From positions 1 to 34,564 of the forward strand of contig JAKMFI010000115.1 in the NCBI GenBank assembly GCA_022425505.1: a stretch of DNA of 34,564 nt. Direction: 5' to 3'. Origin of the DNA: Flavobacteriaceae bacterium. Its GTDB lineage: Bacteria; Bacteroidota; Bacteroidia; Flavobacteriales; Flavobacteriaceae. Shown in pieces: positions 25,428 to 32,281 of this stretch. A program made the translations under genes and the position numbers. A model generated the notes under the pieces. The model was not told where the DNA came from and ran no database searches. It saw only the letters and a program-made list of their open reading frames with translations. The first letter of the stretch is position 1, and each line of letters begins with the position of its first letter.

Positions 25428-26633
25428 TTAGCGCAATTGTACATCTAACTCATTTGAAGCCGTAGTTGTCGAAAAACTTATTGTCCCCTCCGATGCTCTT
25501 GTAAGGGTTTGTGTTGCTGCTAGATTAAGGGACATACTAGCATTTTCTACATTTAAATCAAAATAGCTGCCACCTGTAGCTGAAGCCGCTGCGGCAAGCT
25601 TAATATCGATAGCGGTTGCTGCCTTTCGGTTGGTCAATTGAAAGCTGTAATTTTTGGAGGAGTTGTGGAGAAAACTATCTCCTAACCACTTCCGTCCCAT
25701 TTGTGCAATATTGACCAGATCTTCTTCAGTGTGAAGACTCACAGATGCGCTCGTTTGCGGATTATCAATAATCGCTGATGATTGTTGGACATTTACCCGA
25801 AGTCCATTTTCTCCGCCGTAAGAAATGATATAATGTGCTTGGTCATGATAAAGATTCACTGCAGTTTGACTATCATCATTCCATTCGGTAGAGCCATAAG
25901 CATAAAACAGGATATAATCCTCATCATCTATGCTTCCATCGTCCATACCTACGAGATGGAGATGGTTTTCTGAAAACCCATAATTGACTCCTTCGTTTTC
26001 CGAATTGATCAAGGAAAGCATTTTTCCTCCTCTACCAAAGATTTTCAGAGTTTCTGGATTGATGGTGGATATTGGCATTCCCAAGTCACGTAAAAACGCA
26101 GCTGTTATTTTATGAATACCTGTCTGATTGACTTCAAATCTATAGCCAGACTGCGGGGGCATTGAGTTGATTGATGTAAGATGCTGAACACGCTGTGCGA
26201 CTAACTGTTTAACTGCATGTCGTACAATGGTAAATCCAGAAACCGCATGTAGCTTGTTATTTTTTACAATAAAGGGTTCGATTTGAACAACAACTTGGTG
26301 AACATCTCTTCCTTTGGTTTTGTACACCATTGTATGGGGACGAGCAGCGAATTGATCCAAATCAAAATCTACTTCCAGATCAGATTGAAATTCTTGCGTT
26401 TGTACATTCTCAACAGAGTATTGTATGTTTGGATTGTCCCCCAGCTGTTTTGAAATGCTAATAGCAAAGCGCTGATGTTCTTCTTCGTAAAAAACAGTAT
26501 GACCTATCGCTTTAGGTACTCTTTTTAACAGATCTCCAACATGTATCTTTTCGGTACCTTGCCAATTCCATTGCACATCAATCTGTTGAGACCATAGGCA
26601 AACAGGTAAAAAGAAAAGGGTTAATAATCGCAT
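25428..26633 (-). CDS. porU: PorU N-terminal part, up to the in-frame stop
   Basis: This part is 401 residues. It has a signal peptide (LLTLFFLPVCLWSQ), then the PorU N-terminal beta-rich domains including SGYRFEVNQTGIHKITAAFL and YILFYAYGSTEWNDD. It ends at TAA 25428-25430. On its own it lacks the entire C25 peptidase domain and could not act as a sortase. Confidence 0.85.
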   Translation of the reverse strand: MRLLTLFFLPVCLWSQQIDVQWNWQGTEKIHVGDLLKRVPKAIGHTVFYEEEHQRFAISISKQLGDNPNIQYSVENVQTQEFQSDLEVDFDLDQFAARPHTMVYKTKGRDVHQVVVQIEPFIVKNNKLHAVSGFTIVRHAVKQLVAQRVQHLTSINSMPPQSGYRFEVNQTGIHKITAAFLRDLGMPISTINPETLKIFGRGGKMLSLINSENEGVNYGFSENHLHLVGMDDGSIDDEDYILFYAYGSTEWNDDSQTAVNLYHDQAHYIISYGGENGLRVNVQQSSAIIDNPQTSASVSLHTEEDLVNIAQMGRKWLGDSFLHNSSKNYSFQLTNRKAATAIDIKLAAAASATGGSYFDLNVENASMSLNLAATQTLTRASEGTISFSTTTASNELDVQLR

Positions 26634-26787
26634 ACTAAATCAATAACGAAAAAGTTTGTAAGATAGTGTTTGAAATGAAAAATTATAATAAAAAGGGCTT
26701 TATAATCGTTTTTAGGAATATAAATTGTTGATGTTAAAAGCCAAATTTACACATATTTACTATCTTGCAGTCCAAAATAGAATCTGT

Positions 26788-28464
26788 ATGTTGCGCAAAT
26801 GCATATTCACATTGGCTGTTTTGTCTTCAATCTCCATTGTTTTCACTGGATGTAGCCGAAACGGATCTGTTAAAAGTGGTCAGTCTTCCGCTACAGGTTG
26901 GAAGATCGGTGAAGATGGTGGTTTTGACTACAAAGGCAAAGACTATAAAGACCAAATCCAAGGACCTAATTTAATCCTTATTCACGGCGGTACTTATACC
27001 AAAGGCCGCGTCCAAGATGATGTCATGAAAGATTGGAACAATGCTCCGGCAAGGATGCAAGTTCGATCTTTTTATATGGACGAAACGGAGGTTACAAACC
27101 TAATGTATATTGAATATTTGGATTGGCTAAAGCGTGTTTTTGTCGGTCAACCAGAAATTTACTTTTCTGCTTTACCAGATACCCTTGTGTGGAGAAACCA
27201 ACTCGGTTACTACGATGACATGGTTAACAACTACCTACGTCATCCTGCTTTTCGCACACACCCTGTAGTTGGGGTAAGTTGGCAACAAGCGAGCAATTTT
27301 GCCAAATGGAGAACAAACCGGGTAAACGAATTGATTTTAGAAGAAAAAGATTGGATCTCCAAAGGCGCAAGAACTTCGGGTGACATCCAAGGAATCACCA
27401 ATTTTGATACAGAGACCTATCTCAAACGACCCGATCTTGTATATGGCGGAAATTATACTGCTGACAACGTAAGAGCAGCTGAAAACGACACAGAAGATCA
27501 AACACAATCATTTGTTGGTCGTCGTGCCCAAATCACCGTACGTGGAGAGGGTACAGAGGAAGACGACGTTAAAGTAACCAATGCCAGTGTAGAATATGGT
27601 ATCGTTTTACCAGAATACAGATTGCCAACTGAAACCGAATGGGAATACGCGGCTCTCGGGCTTGCTGGGATTCGTGAATACAACTCATACCAAGGGAAAA
27701 AGAAATATCCTTGGTCGGGTGACACCTCAAGGGTCACACAAAGTCGAAACGCTGGTGATCAACTCGCCAACTTTAAGCAAGGACGTGGGGATTACAGTGG
27801 AGTTGCAGGTTGGTCAAATGACGATGCTGAAATCACTGCTGATGTTCGCCAATATCCACCAAACGATTTTGGTTTGTACGGAATGGCAGGTAATGTTTCC
27901 GAATGGGTGGCTGATGTCTTTCGACCTCTTACAAATAATGAGGTGAGTGATATGAACTATTTCCGTGGTAATTTATTTCAGACTTATATCACTGAGGACG
28001 GGAAAGCCTCTGTAAATAATGATGTTGTGAATTATGATGACGGTCCCAATGGGCGAACTGTGTACAGCCAGCTACCGGGGTCTATCCAAAAAGAAAATAT
28101 CGTTCCAAATGATTTTGACTCTGAATTCACAAGTCAAGACTTGTTAAATTCAAATGGATTGGTTGCCAACAACCTTGCCTATGCAGATGGCGATAAGCTC
28201 TTTCAACGTGACGATGAAGAAATGTATACCAATGCTTTTGACGAAACGCGGAAGAGAGAAGAAAAACGTCTCACTCTTGTATCCAATACCACACGAGTTA
28301 TCAAAGGAGCATCTTGGAAAGACCGCGCCTATTGGCTCGACCCAGCGCAACGCCGTTATATGCCTGAATTTTTGGCTGCGGACTATATCGGTTTCCGATG
28401 TGCAATGTCCTACCTCGGAAGTACAAGCAGTGACCGAAAGCCAAAGGGTATTCCGAAAAACTAA
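26788..28464 (+). CDS. gldJ: Gliding motility / T9SS lipoprotein GldJ
   Basis: Lipoprotein of 558 residues with a formylglycine-generating-enzyme (sulfatase-modifying factor) fold. From the ATG at 26788 the N-terminus is MLRKCIFTLAVLSSISIVFTGCSRNG, a lipoprotein signal with Cys after TG. The track's TTG start at 26725 adds about 21 residues ahead of the signal peptide and is unlikely. Domain landmarks are LILIHGGTYTKGR, MDETEVTNLMYIEYLDW, YRLPTETEWEYAALGL, YGMAGNVSEWVADVF and RVIKGASWKDRAYWLDP. GldJ is needed for gliding and T9SS stability in studied flavobacteria. It is divergent from porU and followed by murF, a conserved order. TATCTTGC about 20 bases upstream may be a weak -7 element. Confidence 0.95.
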   Translation: MLRKCIFTLAVLSSISIVFTGCSRNGSVKSGQSSATGWKIGEDGGFDYKGKDYKDQIQGPNLILIHGGTYTKGRVQDDVMKDWNNAPARMQVRSFYMDETEVTNLMYIEYLDWLKRVFVGQPEIYFSALPDTLVWRNQLGYYDDMVNNYLRHPAFRTHPVVGVSWQQASNFAKWRTNRVNELILEEKDWISKGARTSGDIQGITNFDTETYLKRPDLVYGGNYTADNVRAAENDTEDQTQSFVGRRAQITVRGEGTEEDDVKVTNASVEYGIVLPEYRLPTETEWEYAALGLAGIREYNSYQGKKKYPWSGDTSRVTQSRNAGDQLANFKQGRGDYSGVAGWSNDDAEITADVRQYPPNDFGLYGMAGNVSEWVADVFRPLTNNEVSDMNYFRGNLFQTYITEDGKASVNNDVVNYDDGPNGRTVYSQLPGSIQKENIVPNDFDSEFTSQDLLNSNGLVANNLAYADGDKLFQRDDEEMYTNAFDETRKREEKRLTLVSNTTRVIKGASWKDRAYWLDPAQRRYMPEFLAADYIGFRCAMSYLGSTSSDRKPKGIPKN

Positions 28465-28489
28465 GTACACAATTTTTTAACCAACTGTG

Positions 28490-29755
28490 ATGTCAGCGCT
28501 TTACAACATCTTTAGAGACGCTGCGGGAGTCAGTACTGACAGCAGGAACCTCCAAGCTGGTCAACTTTTTTTTGCCCTTAGTGGGCCAAACTTTAACGGA
28601 AATCTGTTTGCAAAACAAGCACTTGACAAAGGGGCGATTGCCGTGGTTGTCGATGAAGATATCTTGATTACTGACAATCGAGTGATTCGCGTTGAAAACA
28701 CCTTAGAATCACTCCAAACGCTTTCGACAGAACATCGAAAAACACTAGGAACAACTATCATTGCTTTGACTGGAAGCAATGGAAAAACCACCACTAAAGA
28801 ACTCATTCATTCGGTACTCAGCACGACCTTCACGACCGTAGCCACGCAAGGAAACCTCAATAATCACATTGGCGTTCCTCTCACCTTGCTTTCACTAAAA
28901 GAAGACACCGAAATCGGCGTCGTCGAAATGGGTGCCAATCACCCAGGAGAGGTTGCGTTGTTGGCCAATATCGCTCAACCAGATGCTGGGCTGATTACCA
29001 ATTTCGGAAAGGCCCATCTTGAGGGATTTGGTAGCTTGGAAGGGGTTGTAAAAGCCAAGTCAGAACTCTATGACTATCTCATAAAATCAAACGGTCTGAT
29101 CTTTGCCAATGCCGACGATTCAAAAATCATGGCACAGCTAAAAAGTGAAGATCCCATCACCTACGGAACAGAAACAACGGCAAGGGTATCTGCAACTCTT
29201 TTAACGGAAGAAGATGCGATTCGCATTGAGGTTGATCAACAAGAGATACAAACCCAACTCAGCGGGGCTTATAATGGCTACAATGCCTTGGCTGCCTACG
29301 CTATCGGTCGCCACTTTGGAGTATCACCACAAAACGCTAAAAGGGCACTAGAGTCCTATATTTCAGAGAACAACCGTTCCCAACTTATTCGAAAAAAAGA
29401 TCTTCATATTACCCTTGATGCTTACAATGCCAATCCAACGAGTATGCATGCTGCCCTAGCGAGTTTCTCTAAAAAAGAAGGGAAGAAGATTGCGGTTCTT
29501 GGGCAAATGAATGAACTCGGAAAGCACACAGAAACCGAACACAAACAACTCGTAGATTGGATAAAAATCTCTTCGATTGATGATTGCTATTGGGTTGGCT
29601 CTGCTTTTGAGCAATTTGTATCCGCTGATAAATATTTCACAAATTTAGATCAAGCTATGGATTATTTCTCAAAAACTCCTCTTGGACAAGCATCGCTGCT
29701 CGTAAAAGGATCTCGCAGCTTTACCCTCGAAAAATTAGTAGCCGTTTTTCACTAA
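28490..29755 (+). CDS. murF: UDP-MurNAc-tripeptide--D-Ala-D-Ala ligase
   Basis: Cytoplasmic Mur ligase adding D-Ala-D-Ala to the UDP-MurNAc tripeptide, 421 residues. The N-terminal substrate domain is VSTDSRNLQAGQLFFALSG, the P-loop is ALTGSNGKTTTKELI, then VEMGANHPGEVALL, and the C-terminal domain has LDAYNANPTSMHAAL. The GTG at 28487 directly precedes the ATG at 28490, which I prefer. It lies 25 bases after gldJ and its TAA overlaps the ATG of the next gene. Confidence 0.96.
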   Translation: MSALYNIFRDAAGVSTDSRNLQAGQLFFALSGPNFNGNLFAKQALDKGAIAVVVDEDILITDNRVIRVENTLESLQTLSTEHRKTLGTTIIALTGSNGKTTTKELIHSVLSTTFTTVATQGNLNNHIGVPLTLLSLKEDTEIGVVEMGANHPGEVALLANIAQPDAGLITNFGKAHLEGFGSLEGVVKAKSELYDYLIKSNGLIFANADDSKIMAQLKSEDPITYGTETTARVSATLLTEEDAIRIEVDQQEIQTQLSGAYNGYNALAAYAIGRHFGVSPQNAKRALESYISENNRSQLIRKKDLHITLDAYNANPTSMHAALASFSKKEGKKIAVLGQMNELGKHTETEHKQLVDWIKISSIDDCYWVGSAFEQFVSADKYFTNLDQAMDYFSKTPLGQASLLVKGSRSFTLEKLVAVFH

Positions 29756-29952
29756 TGGGGCGCACCATTCTATTTCTCGGACTGGTTCTTGTTCTCATCG
29801 GAGGCGTACTACTATTGGGAGAAAAGTATGGCGTTAAAAATCCACTTGACTTTCGATTTGGAGGAGAAAATTGGACGTTTTACTTCCCGCTCGGCACTTC
29901 CATACTGGTCAGTATTGTTTTGAGCTTATTGATTTACTTCTTTAAAAAGTAA
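29755..29952 (+). CDS. DUF2905-family small membrane protein
   Basis: A 65-residue protein with two hydrophobic segments, ILFLGLVLVLIGGVLLL and GTSILVSIVLSLLIYFF, flanking the short loop NPLDFRFGGENWTFYFPLG. This is the DUF2905 arrangement. Function is unknown. The start codon overlaps the murF stop (TAATG), so translation is probably coupled to murF. It ends eight bases before the stop of convergent yjbQ. Confidence 0.8.
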   Translation: MGRTILFLGLVLVLIGGVLLLGEKYGVKNPLDFRFGGENWTFYFPLGTSILVSIVLSLLIYFFKK

Positions 29953-29960
29953 AAAAGATG

Positions 29961-30365
29961 CTATCCGATGCAGGTGATAAAAATGGTTCTACCACTTGCT
30001 TGGTTTCTGTGTTCGCATAAATACACCCCTTGCCAGATTCCGAGTTGAGGAACCCCATTTTTGATTGGAAAGGACACCGATGAACCTAAAATACTACTTT
30101 TAATGTGGGACGTCATATCGTCTTTTCCTTCCAAAGTGTGGGTATAGTGATCGTCAGATTCTGATACCATTTTGTTGAAATGGGTTTCAAAATCAACGCG
30201 CACGCTTGGGTCAGCATTTTCGTTGATTGTCAGACTTGCGGAAGTGTGTTTGATAAAGACATGCACAATTCCCGTCAGATTAGGTAGTGCAGCAATGATA
30301 TCATCAGTGATCAAATGAAACCCTCTTGAAAAGGGTTTTAGGGTGATTTCAACTTGATAAGTCAT
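29961..30365 (-). CDS. yjbQ: YjbQ / UPF0047 family protein
   Basis: A 134-residue member of the YjbQ/UPF0047 family, with the hallmark VFIKHTSASLTINENADPSV, HYTHTLEGKDDMTSHIKSS and LGIWQGVYLCEHR. Members were reported to have weak thiamine-phosphate synthase activity; the physiological role is unclear. The gene starts only nine bases from a tRNA 3' fragment on the same strand, so before any insertion it probably lay directly downstream of that tRNA gene. Confidence 0.92.
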   Translation of the reverse strand: MTYQVEITLKPFSRGFHLITDDIIAALPNLTGIVHVFIKHTSASLTINENADPSVRVDFETHFNKMVSESDDHYTHTLEGKDDMTSHIKSSILGSSVSFPIKNGVPQLGIWQGVYLCEHRNQASGRTIFITCIG

Positions 30366-30373
30366 CTTAATTG

Positions 30374-30398
30374 TGGGTCATACTGGATTCGAACCAAT
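30374..30398 (-). other. tRNA 3'-end fragment (T arm and acceptor strand), candidate att half-site
   Basis: The minus strand reads GGTTCGAATCCAGTATGACC followed by CA. It can be read as a T stem ATTGG/CCAGT around the loop TTCGAAT, then an acceptor strand ATGACCC and discriminator A. The matching 5' acceptor GGGTCAT, the D arm and the anticodon arm are absent from the next several hundred bases upstream on that strand. This pattern, a tRNA 3' end stranded beside AT-rich foreign-looking DNA, is what remains when an element integrates into a tRNA gene by tyrosine-recombinase action. The intact tRNA would then lie at the other end, outside the window. tRNA-Lys is one possibility from the GGGTC/GACCC acceptor, but I cannot confirm identity. 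Confidence 0.68.
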
Positions 30399-30456
30399 AA
30401 AATTTTTATTATTAATTAACTGATAATCAATTTTATATATTTATTTTTTTTTGTCT

Positions 30457-30502
30457 TATCCACAATTGGCGGATAAAGTTGTCCCTATTTGGTGGATAGT
30501 TG
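30457..30502. repeat. Cluster of TTG(G)YGGATA repeats beside the tRNA fragment
   Basis: Three related copies lie within 46 bases: TATCCACAA at 30457-30465 (complement TTGTGGATA), TTGGCGGATAAAGTTG at 30466-30481, and TTGGTGGATAGTTG at 30489-30502. The first is inverted relative to the others. Short repeats of this kind near an attachment core resemble arm-type integrase or excisionase binding sites, but no protein assignment is possible here. Confidence 0.5.
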
Positions 30503-30780
30503 AAAAAATAAAACCAAAGAATATTTTATCAGTTGATTATTACATCTAATATAAAAAAGTGAAGAGTAATACTAACCAACATTTTTATTTATCGTTCTTT
30601 AATTATAATTTAAAAATCTGATTACTTCTAACTTCTGTTAGATTTGGCAGAAATTATTTTCTTGTTTTTTCTCATATTTCCTTTACGTTTTCTAAAGTTT
30701 CTAATACTTATAAATAGAACCAATTGTTCTACTGAGTTGTAGATTACTTTAAGAAATACTTAATCTACCGAGATACTACA

Positions 30781-30970
30781 CCTGACACATGGGGGAAGTA
30801 CCCAATAATGACCAACACTCACCGATAGGTAAAACCAGTCATTAGTGTTCCGAGAGGTAAAGAAGAAAGGTCTGAACTCGTTAAAATGCAGATAGGTTGA
30901 ATTCTTGTTTGAGTGTTTGTTAGATTCAACTGAAAAATGGAAACAGTTTTTAAAAGGGAATTTCCCTTAA
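30781..30970 (+). ncRNA. Candidate structured RNA (stems visible; strand uncertain)
   Basis: Several complementary pairs lie in order. GGG/CCC closes a small loop at 30793-30803. ATGAC (30808-30812) pairs with GTCAT (30838-30842), and AACACT (30814-30819) with AGTGTT (30844-30849); these two cross, as in an H-type pseudoknot. GTTGAAT (30896-30902) pairs with ATTCAAC (30924-30930). The perfect hairpin AAGGGAA-T-TTCCCTT spans 30954-30968. The 30790-30850 part is visibly richer in G+C than its AT-rich surroundings, a common sign of functional RNA in such DNA. Strand and ends are guesses, and it matches no RNA family I recognise. Confidence 0.35.
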
Positions 30971-31115
30971 TGGACTCACTATATCTAATTGTGAAGTATT
31001 AGATGAGTTTTAAATATTGTAAAAGTTTAAAATAAAGAGTGTCAACCTTGAACTGATTAAGTATTTAGAGTACGAGGTTATTACTGTTTTTTAAAATACT
31101 CTGAAAGGAAATAAT

Positions 31116-31307
31116 ATGATAGAATTAACAGATGAACAAGCAAGACATATGGTAGAACTATTAAAGAAGAAGTCTGTGTTGATTAAAAACTTTTCTCATA
31201 AACTTGAGAAGTACAGAATATCAGGAGATAGAGATAACTATAACAAGAAGTTCAAAGAACTATTAGAGAAAGAAGAGATTAAAGTATATGGAAAGAAGAT
31301 TGAGTAA
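31116..31307 (+). CDS. Small hypothetical protein, island ORF 1
   Basis: A 63-residue, highly charged, probably all-helical protein (MIELTDEQARHMVELLKKK, then FKELLEKEEIKVYGKK). I do not recognise a family. It has a strong purine-rich ribosome site, GAAAGGAAAT, just ahead of ATG, unlike the core genes here, which show little Shine-Dalgarno sequence. Composition is very AT-rich (one line counts to 28% GC). Its last 20 bases overlap the start of the HTH ORF at 31288, so the two are probably translated together. It could be a partner or antagonist of the HTH protein, but that is speculation. Confidence 0.55.
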   Translation: MIELTDEQARHMVELLKKKSVLIKNFSHKLEKYRISGDRDNYNKKFKELLEKEEIKVYGKKIE

Positions 31308-31500
31308 AAAGGATTTAATGGAACTCTATGGAGTAGATAGAGTAACCATAGAAGATTGGAGGAGAAATAGAGGATTAAAAATGATAGAAGTGTCTACTCA
31401 TTCAAAATACATCACAGAAAAGGATTTATTAGAGTGGGAAGAGGGTTTGAAAGAAAATTTTTCAGTTAAGAGGTTAAATAATCAAAGTGTATCAGAATGA
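31288..31500 (+). CDS. Small helix-turn-helix protein, excisionase/MerR-like
   Basis: A 70-residue protein with a winged-helix/HTH_17-like pattern: LSKKDLMELYGVDRVTIEDW (helix-turn-helix), RRNRGLKMIEVSTHSKYITE (wing), then KDLLEWEEGL. This resembles excisionases and AlpA/MerR-type small DNA-binding proteins of phages and integrative elements, and is consistent with the tRNA-type att half-site about 0.9 kb away. It overlaps the preceding ORF by 20 bases. The family call rests on the pattern alone. It may regulate transcription rather than excision. Confidence 0.6.
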   Translation: MERRLSKKDLMELYGVDRVTIEDWRRNRGLKMIEVSTHSKYITEKDLLEWEEGLKENFSVKRLNNQSVSE

Positions 31501-31515
31501 ATAGAGGTGAAGGGT

Positions 31516-31556
31516 TGATATACTCTCTAAAATCTTCTGATTTGATTAGTATATCA
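31516..31556. repeat. 9-bp perfect inverted repeat downstream of the HTH ORF
   Basis: TGATATACT (31516-31524) and AGTATATCA (31548-31556) are perfect complements separated by 23 bases, 16 bases after the HTH stop. No T run follows, so it is not a standard terminator; an operator or RNA stem is possible. Confidence 0.5.
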
Positions 31557-31706
31557 GTATTTACAGGTTGAGGTTTCTTGTAACTGGAGAAAAACTATTT
31601 ACCTAAACCCTAATCGGAGTGGTTTTTATATCGGAGGTAGTTTTTTTATCAATGAATTTTTAAAAAATCGAATGATTATATATTATGATTATAAAATGTA
31701 TTCCAA

Positions 31707-32162
31707 CTATTGATCTATAATCTTGTGCCTCATATTTATATCTAGGTTTAATTTATAAACCTTATTCCTTTTATCAGTTTTAGATTTAGTAACAACCAGA
31801 CTATCTGTTTTTTTGTCCAATAAATACCTAAGAACATGATTCAAATTTTCAATGATTGATTTACGTGTTCTAGTTAATTGGCTGTAGGTTATTTGGTTAT
31901 TCTCAATCAGATCAATGATTTCAGTACCTGACATCTCATTTTTAATTAATAAACTCTTCAACACTTTCAATTCATTAGAGTTAAGTAACATCATTTTATT
32001 CATATATCTAATTGAATCATTGTTAACCAATATTATTTTTTTTCTTTGATTCTTGTAAATGAAAATAAAGACAAATAATAAAAATAGTATTGGTAATAAT
32101 GGTCTCCAATTAAATGGTTCGTTGATGAATTTCTCTTCATCTATTGGATTATTTAAGTTCAA
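31707..32162 (-). CDS. Single-span membrane protein with C-terminal winged-helix-like domain, possibly 5'-truncated
   Basis: The ORF is 151 residues from a TTG. A short N-terminal segment is followed by one hydrophobic span, LLPILFLLFVFIFIY, then about 110 cytoplasm-like residues. These have a helix-turn-helix character: LNSNELKVLKSLLIKN, then YSQLTRTRKSIIENLNHVL, then a wing-like DSLVVTKSKTDKRNKVYKL. It looks like the tail of a membrane-anchored regulator. The frame is open upstream to 32216 without an ATG, meets a TGA at 32217-32219, and continues in the same frame to ATGs at 32243 and 32261. That suggests an in-frame stop or a non-ATG start. It is divergent from the large secreted-protein gene at 32282, so it might regulate that gene, but this is inference. 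Confidence 0.5.
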   Translation of the reverse strand: MNLNNPIDEEKFINEPFNWRPLLPILFLLFVFIFIYKNQRKKIILVNNDSIRYMNKMMLLNSNELKVLKSLLIKNEMSGTEIIDLIENNQITYSQLTRTRKSIIENLNHVLRYLLDKKTDSLVVTKSKTDKRNKVYKLNLDINMRHKIIDQ

Positions 32163-32281
32163 TTCAAATGTTGAACTTGACTTTAATGACCTTACTTTGT
32201 TGTTATTAAAAACAAGTCATTTGTCTTTTTTATTGTAATTCATATTATGTAAATAAATCATAAATTTGAAAAAAAAATAAA

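Larger units (their letters stand above)
22887..26633 (-). pseudogene. porU: porU (T9SS sortase), full frame with one in-frame TAA stop
   Basis: The minus-strand frame from the ATG at 26633 to the stop at 22887 is 1249 codons, a normal size for PorU. It is interrupted only by a TAA at 25428-25430. Reading through gives ELDVQLR, stop, DASGFSSAVGYLDYIRVSY in the same frame, so no frameshift is needed and both sides look like continuous PorU. PorU is the C25-family sortase that removes the C-terminal signal from T9SS cargo and attaches it at the cell surface. The stop could be a real nonsense mutation, a sequencing or assembly error, or an allele in part of the population. The gene is divergent from gldJ and followed by porV, the standard flavobacterial layout. 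Confidence 0.85.
30399..31115. other. 717-base non-coding AT-rich stretch between tRNA fragment and first island ORF
   Basis: I found no credible protein-coding gene here on either strand. The first 170 bases hold the repeat cluster. About 30540-30780 is very AT-rich and featureless to me. About 30781-30968 contains a run of complementary segments and a locally higher G+C stretch, annotated separately as a candidate RNA. The last 100 bases lead into the ORF at 31116 with a good Shine-Dalgarno sequence. Confidence 0.6.

Noticed and set aside
25040-25444. 134-residue minus-strand ORF overlapping the porU interruption
   Set aside because: It is another frame of porU. The real porU frame continues on both sides of a single TAA, so neither a frameshift nor an extra gene is needed.
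30374-30480. A complete tRNA gene upstream of yjbQ
   Set aside because: Only the T arm and acceptor 3' strand are present. No GGGTCAT-type 5' acceptor, D arm or anticodon arm was found on the minus strand nearby.
30399-31115. Retron, CRISPR array or group II intron in the non-coding stretch
   Set aside because: There are no regularly spaced repeats, no reverse transcriptase or Cas-like ORF nearby, and no recognisable intron domain V.
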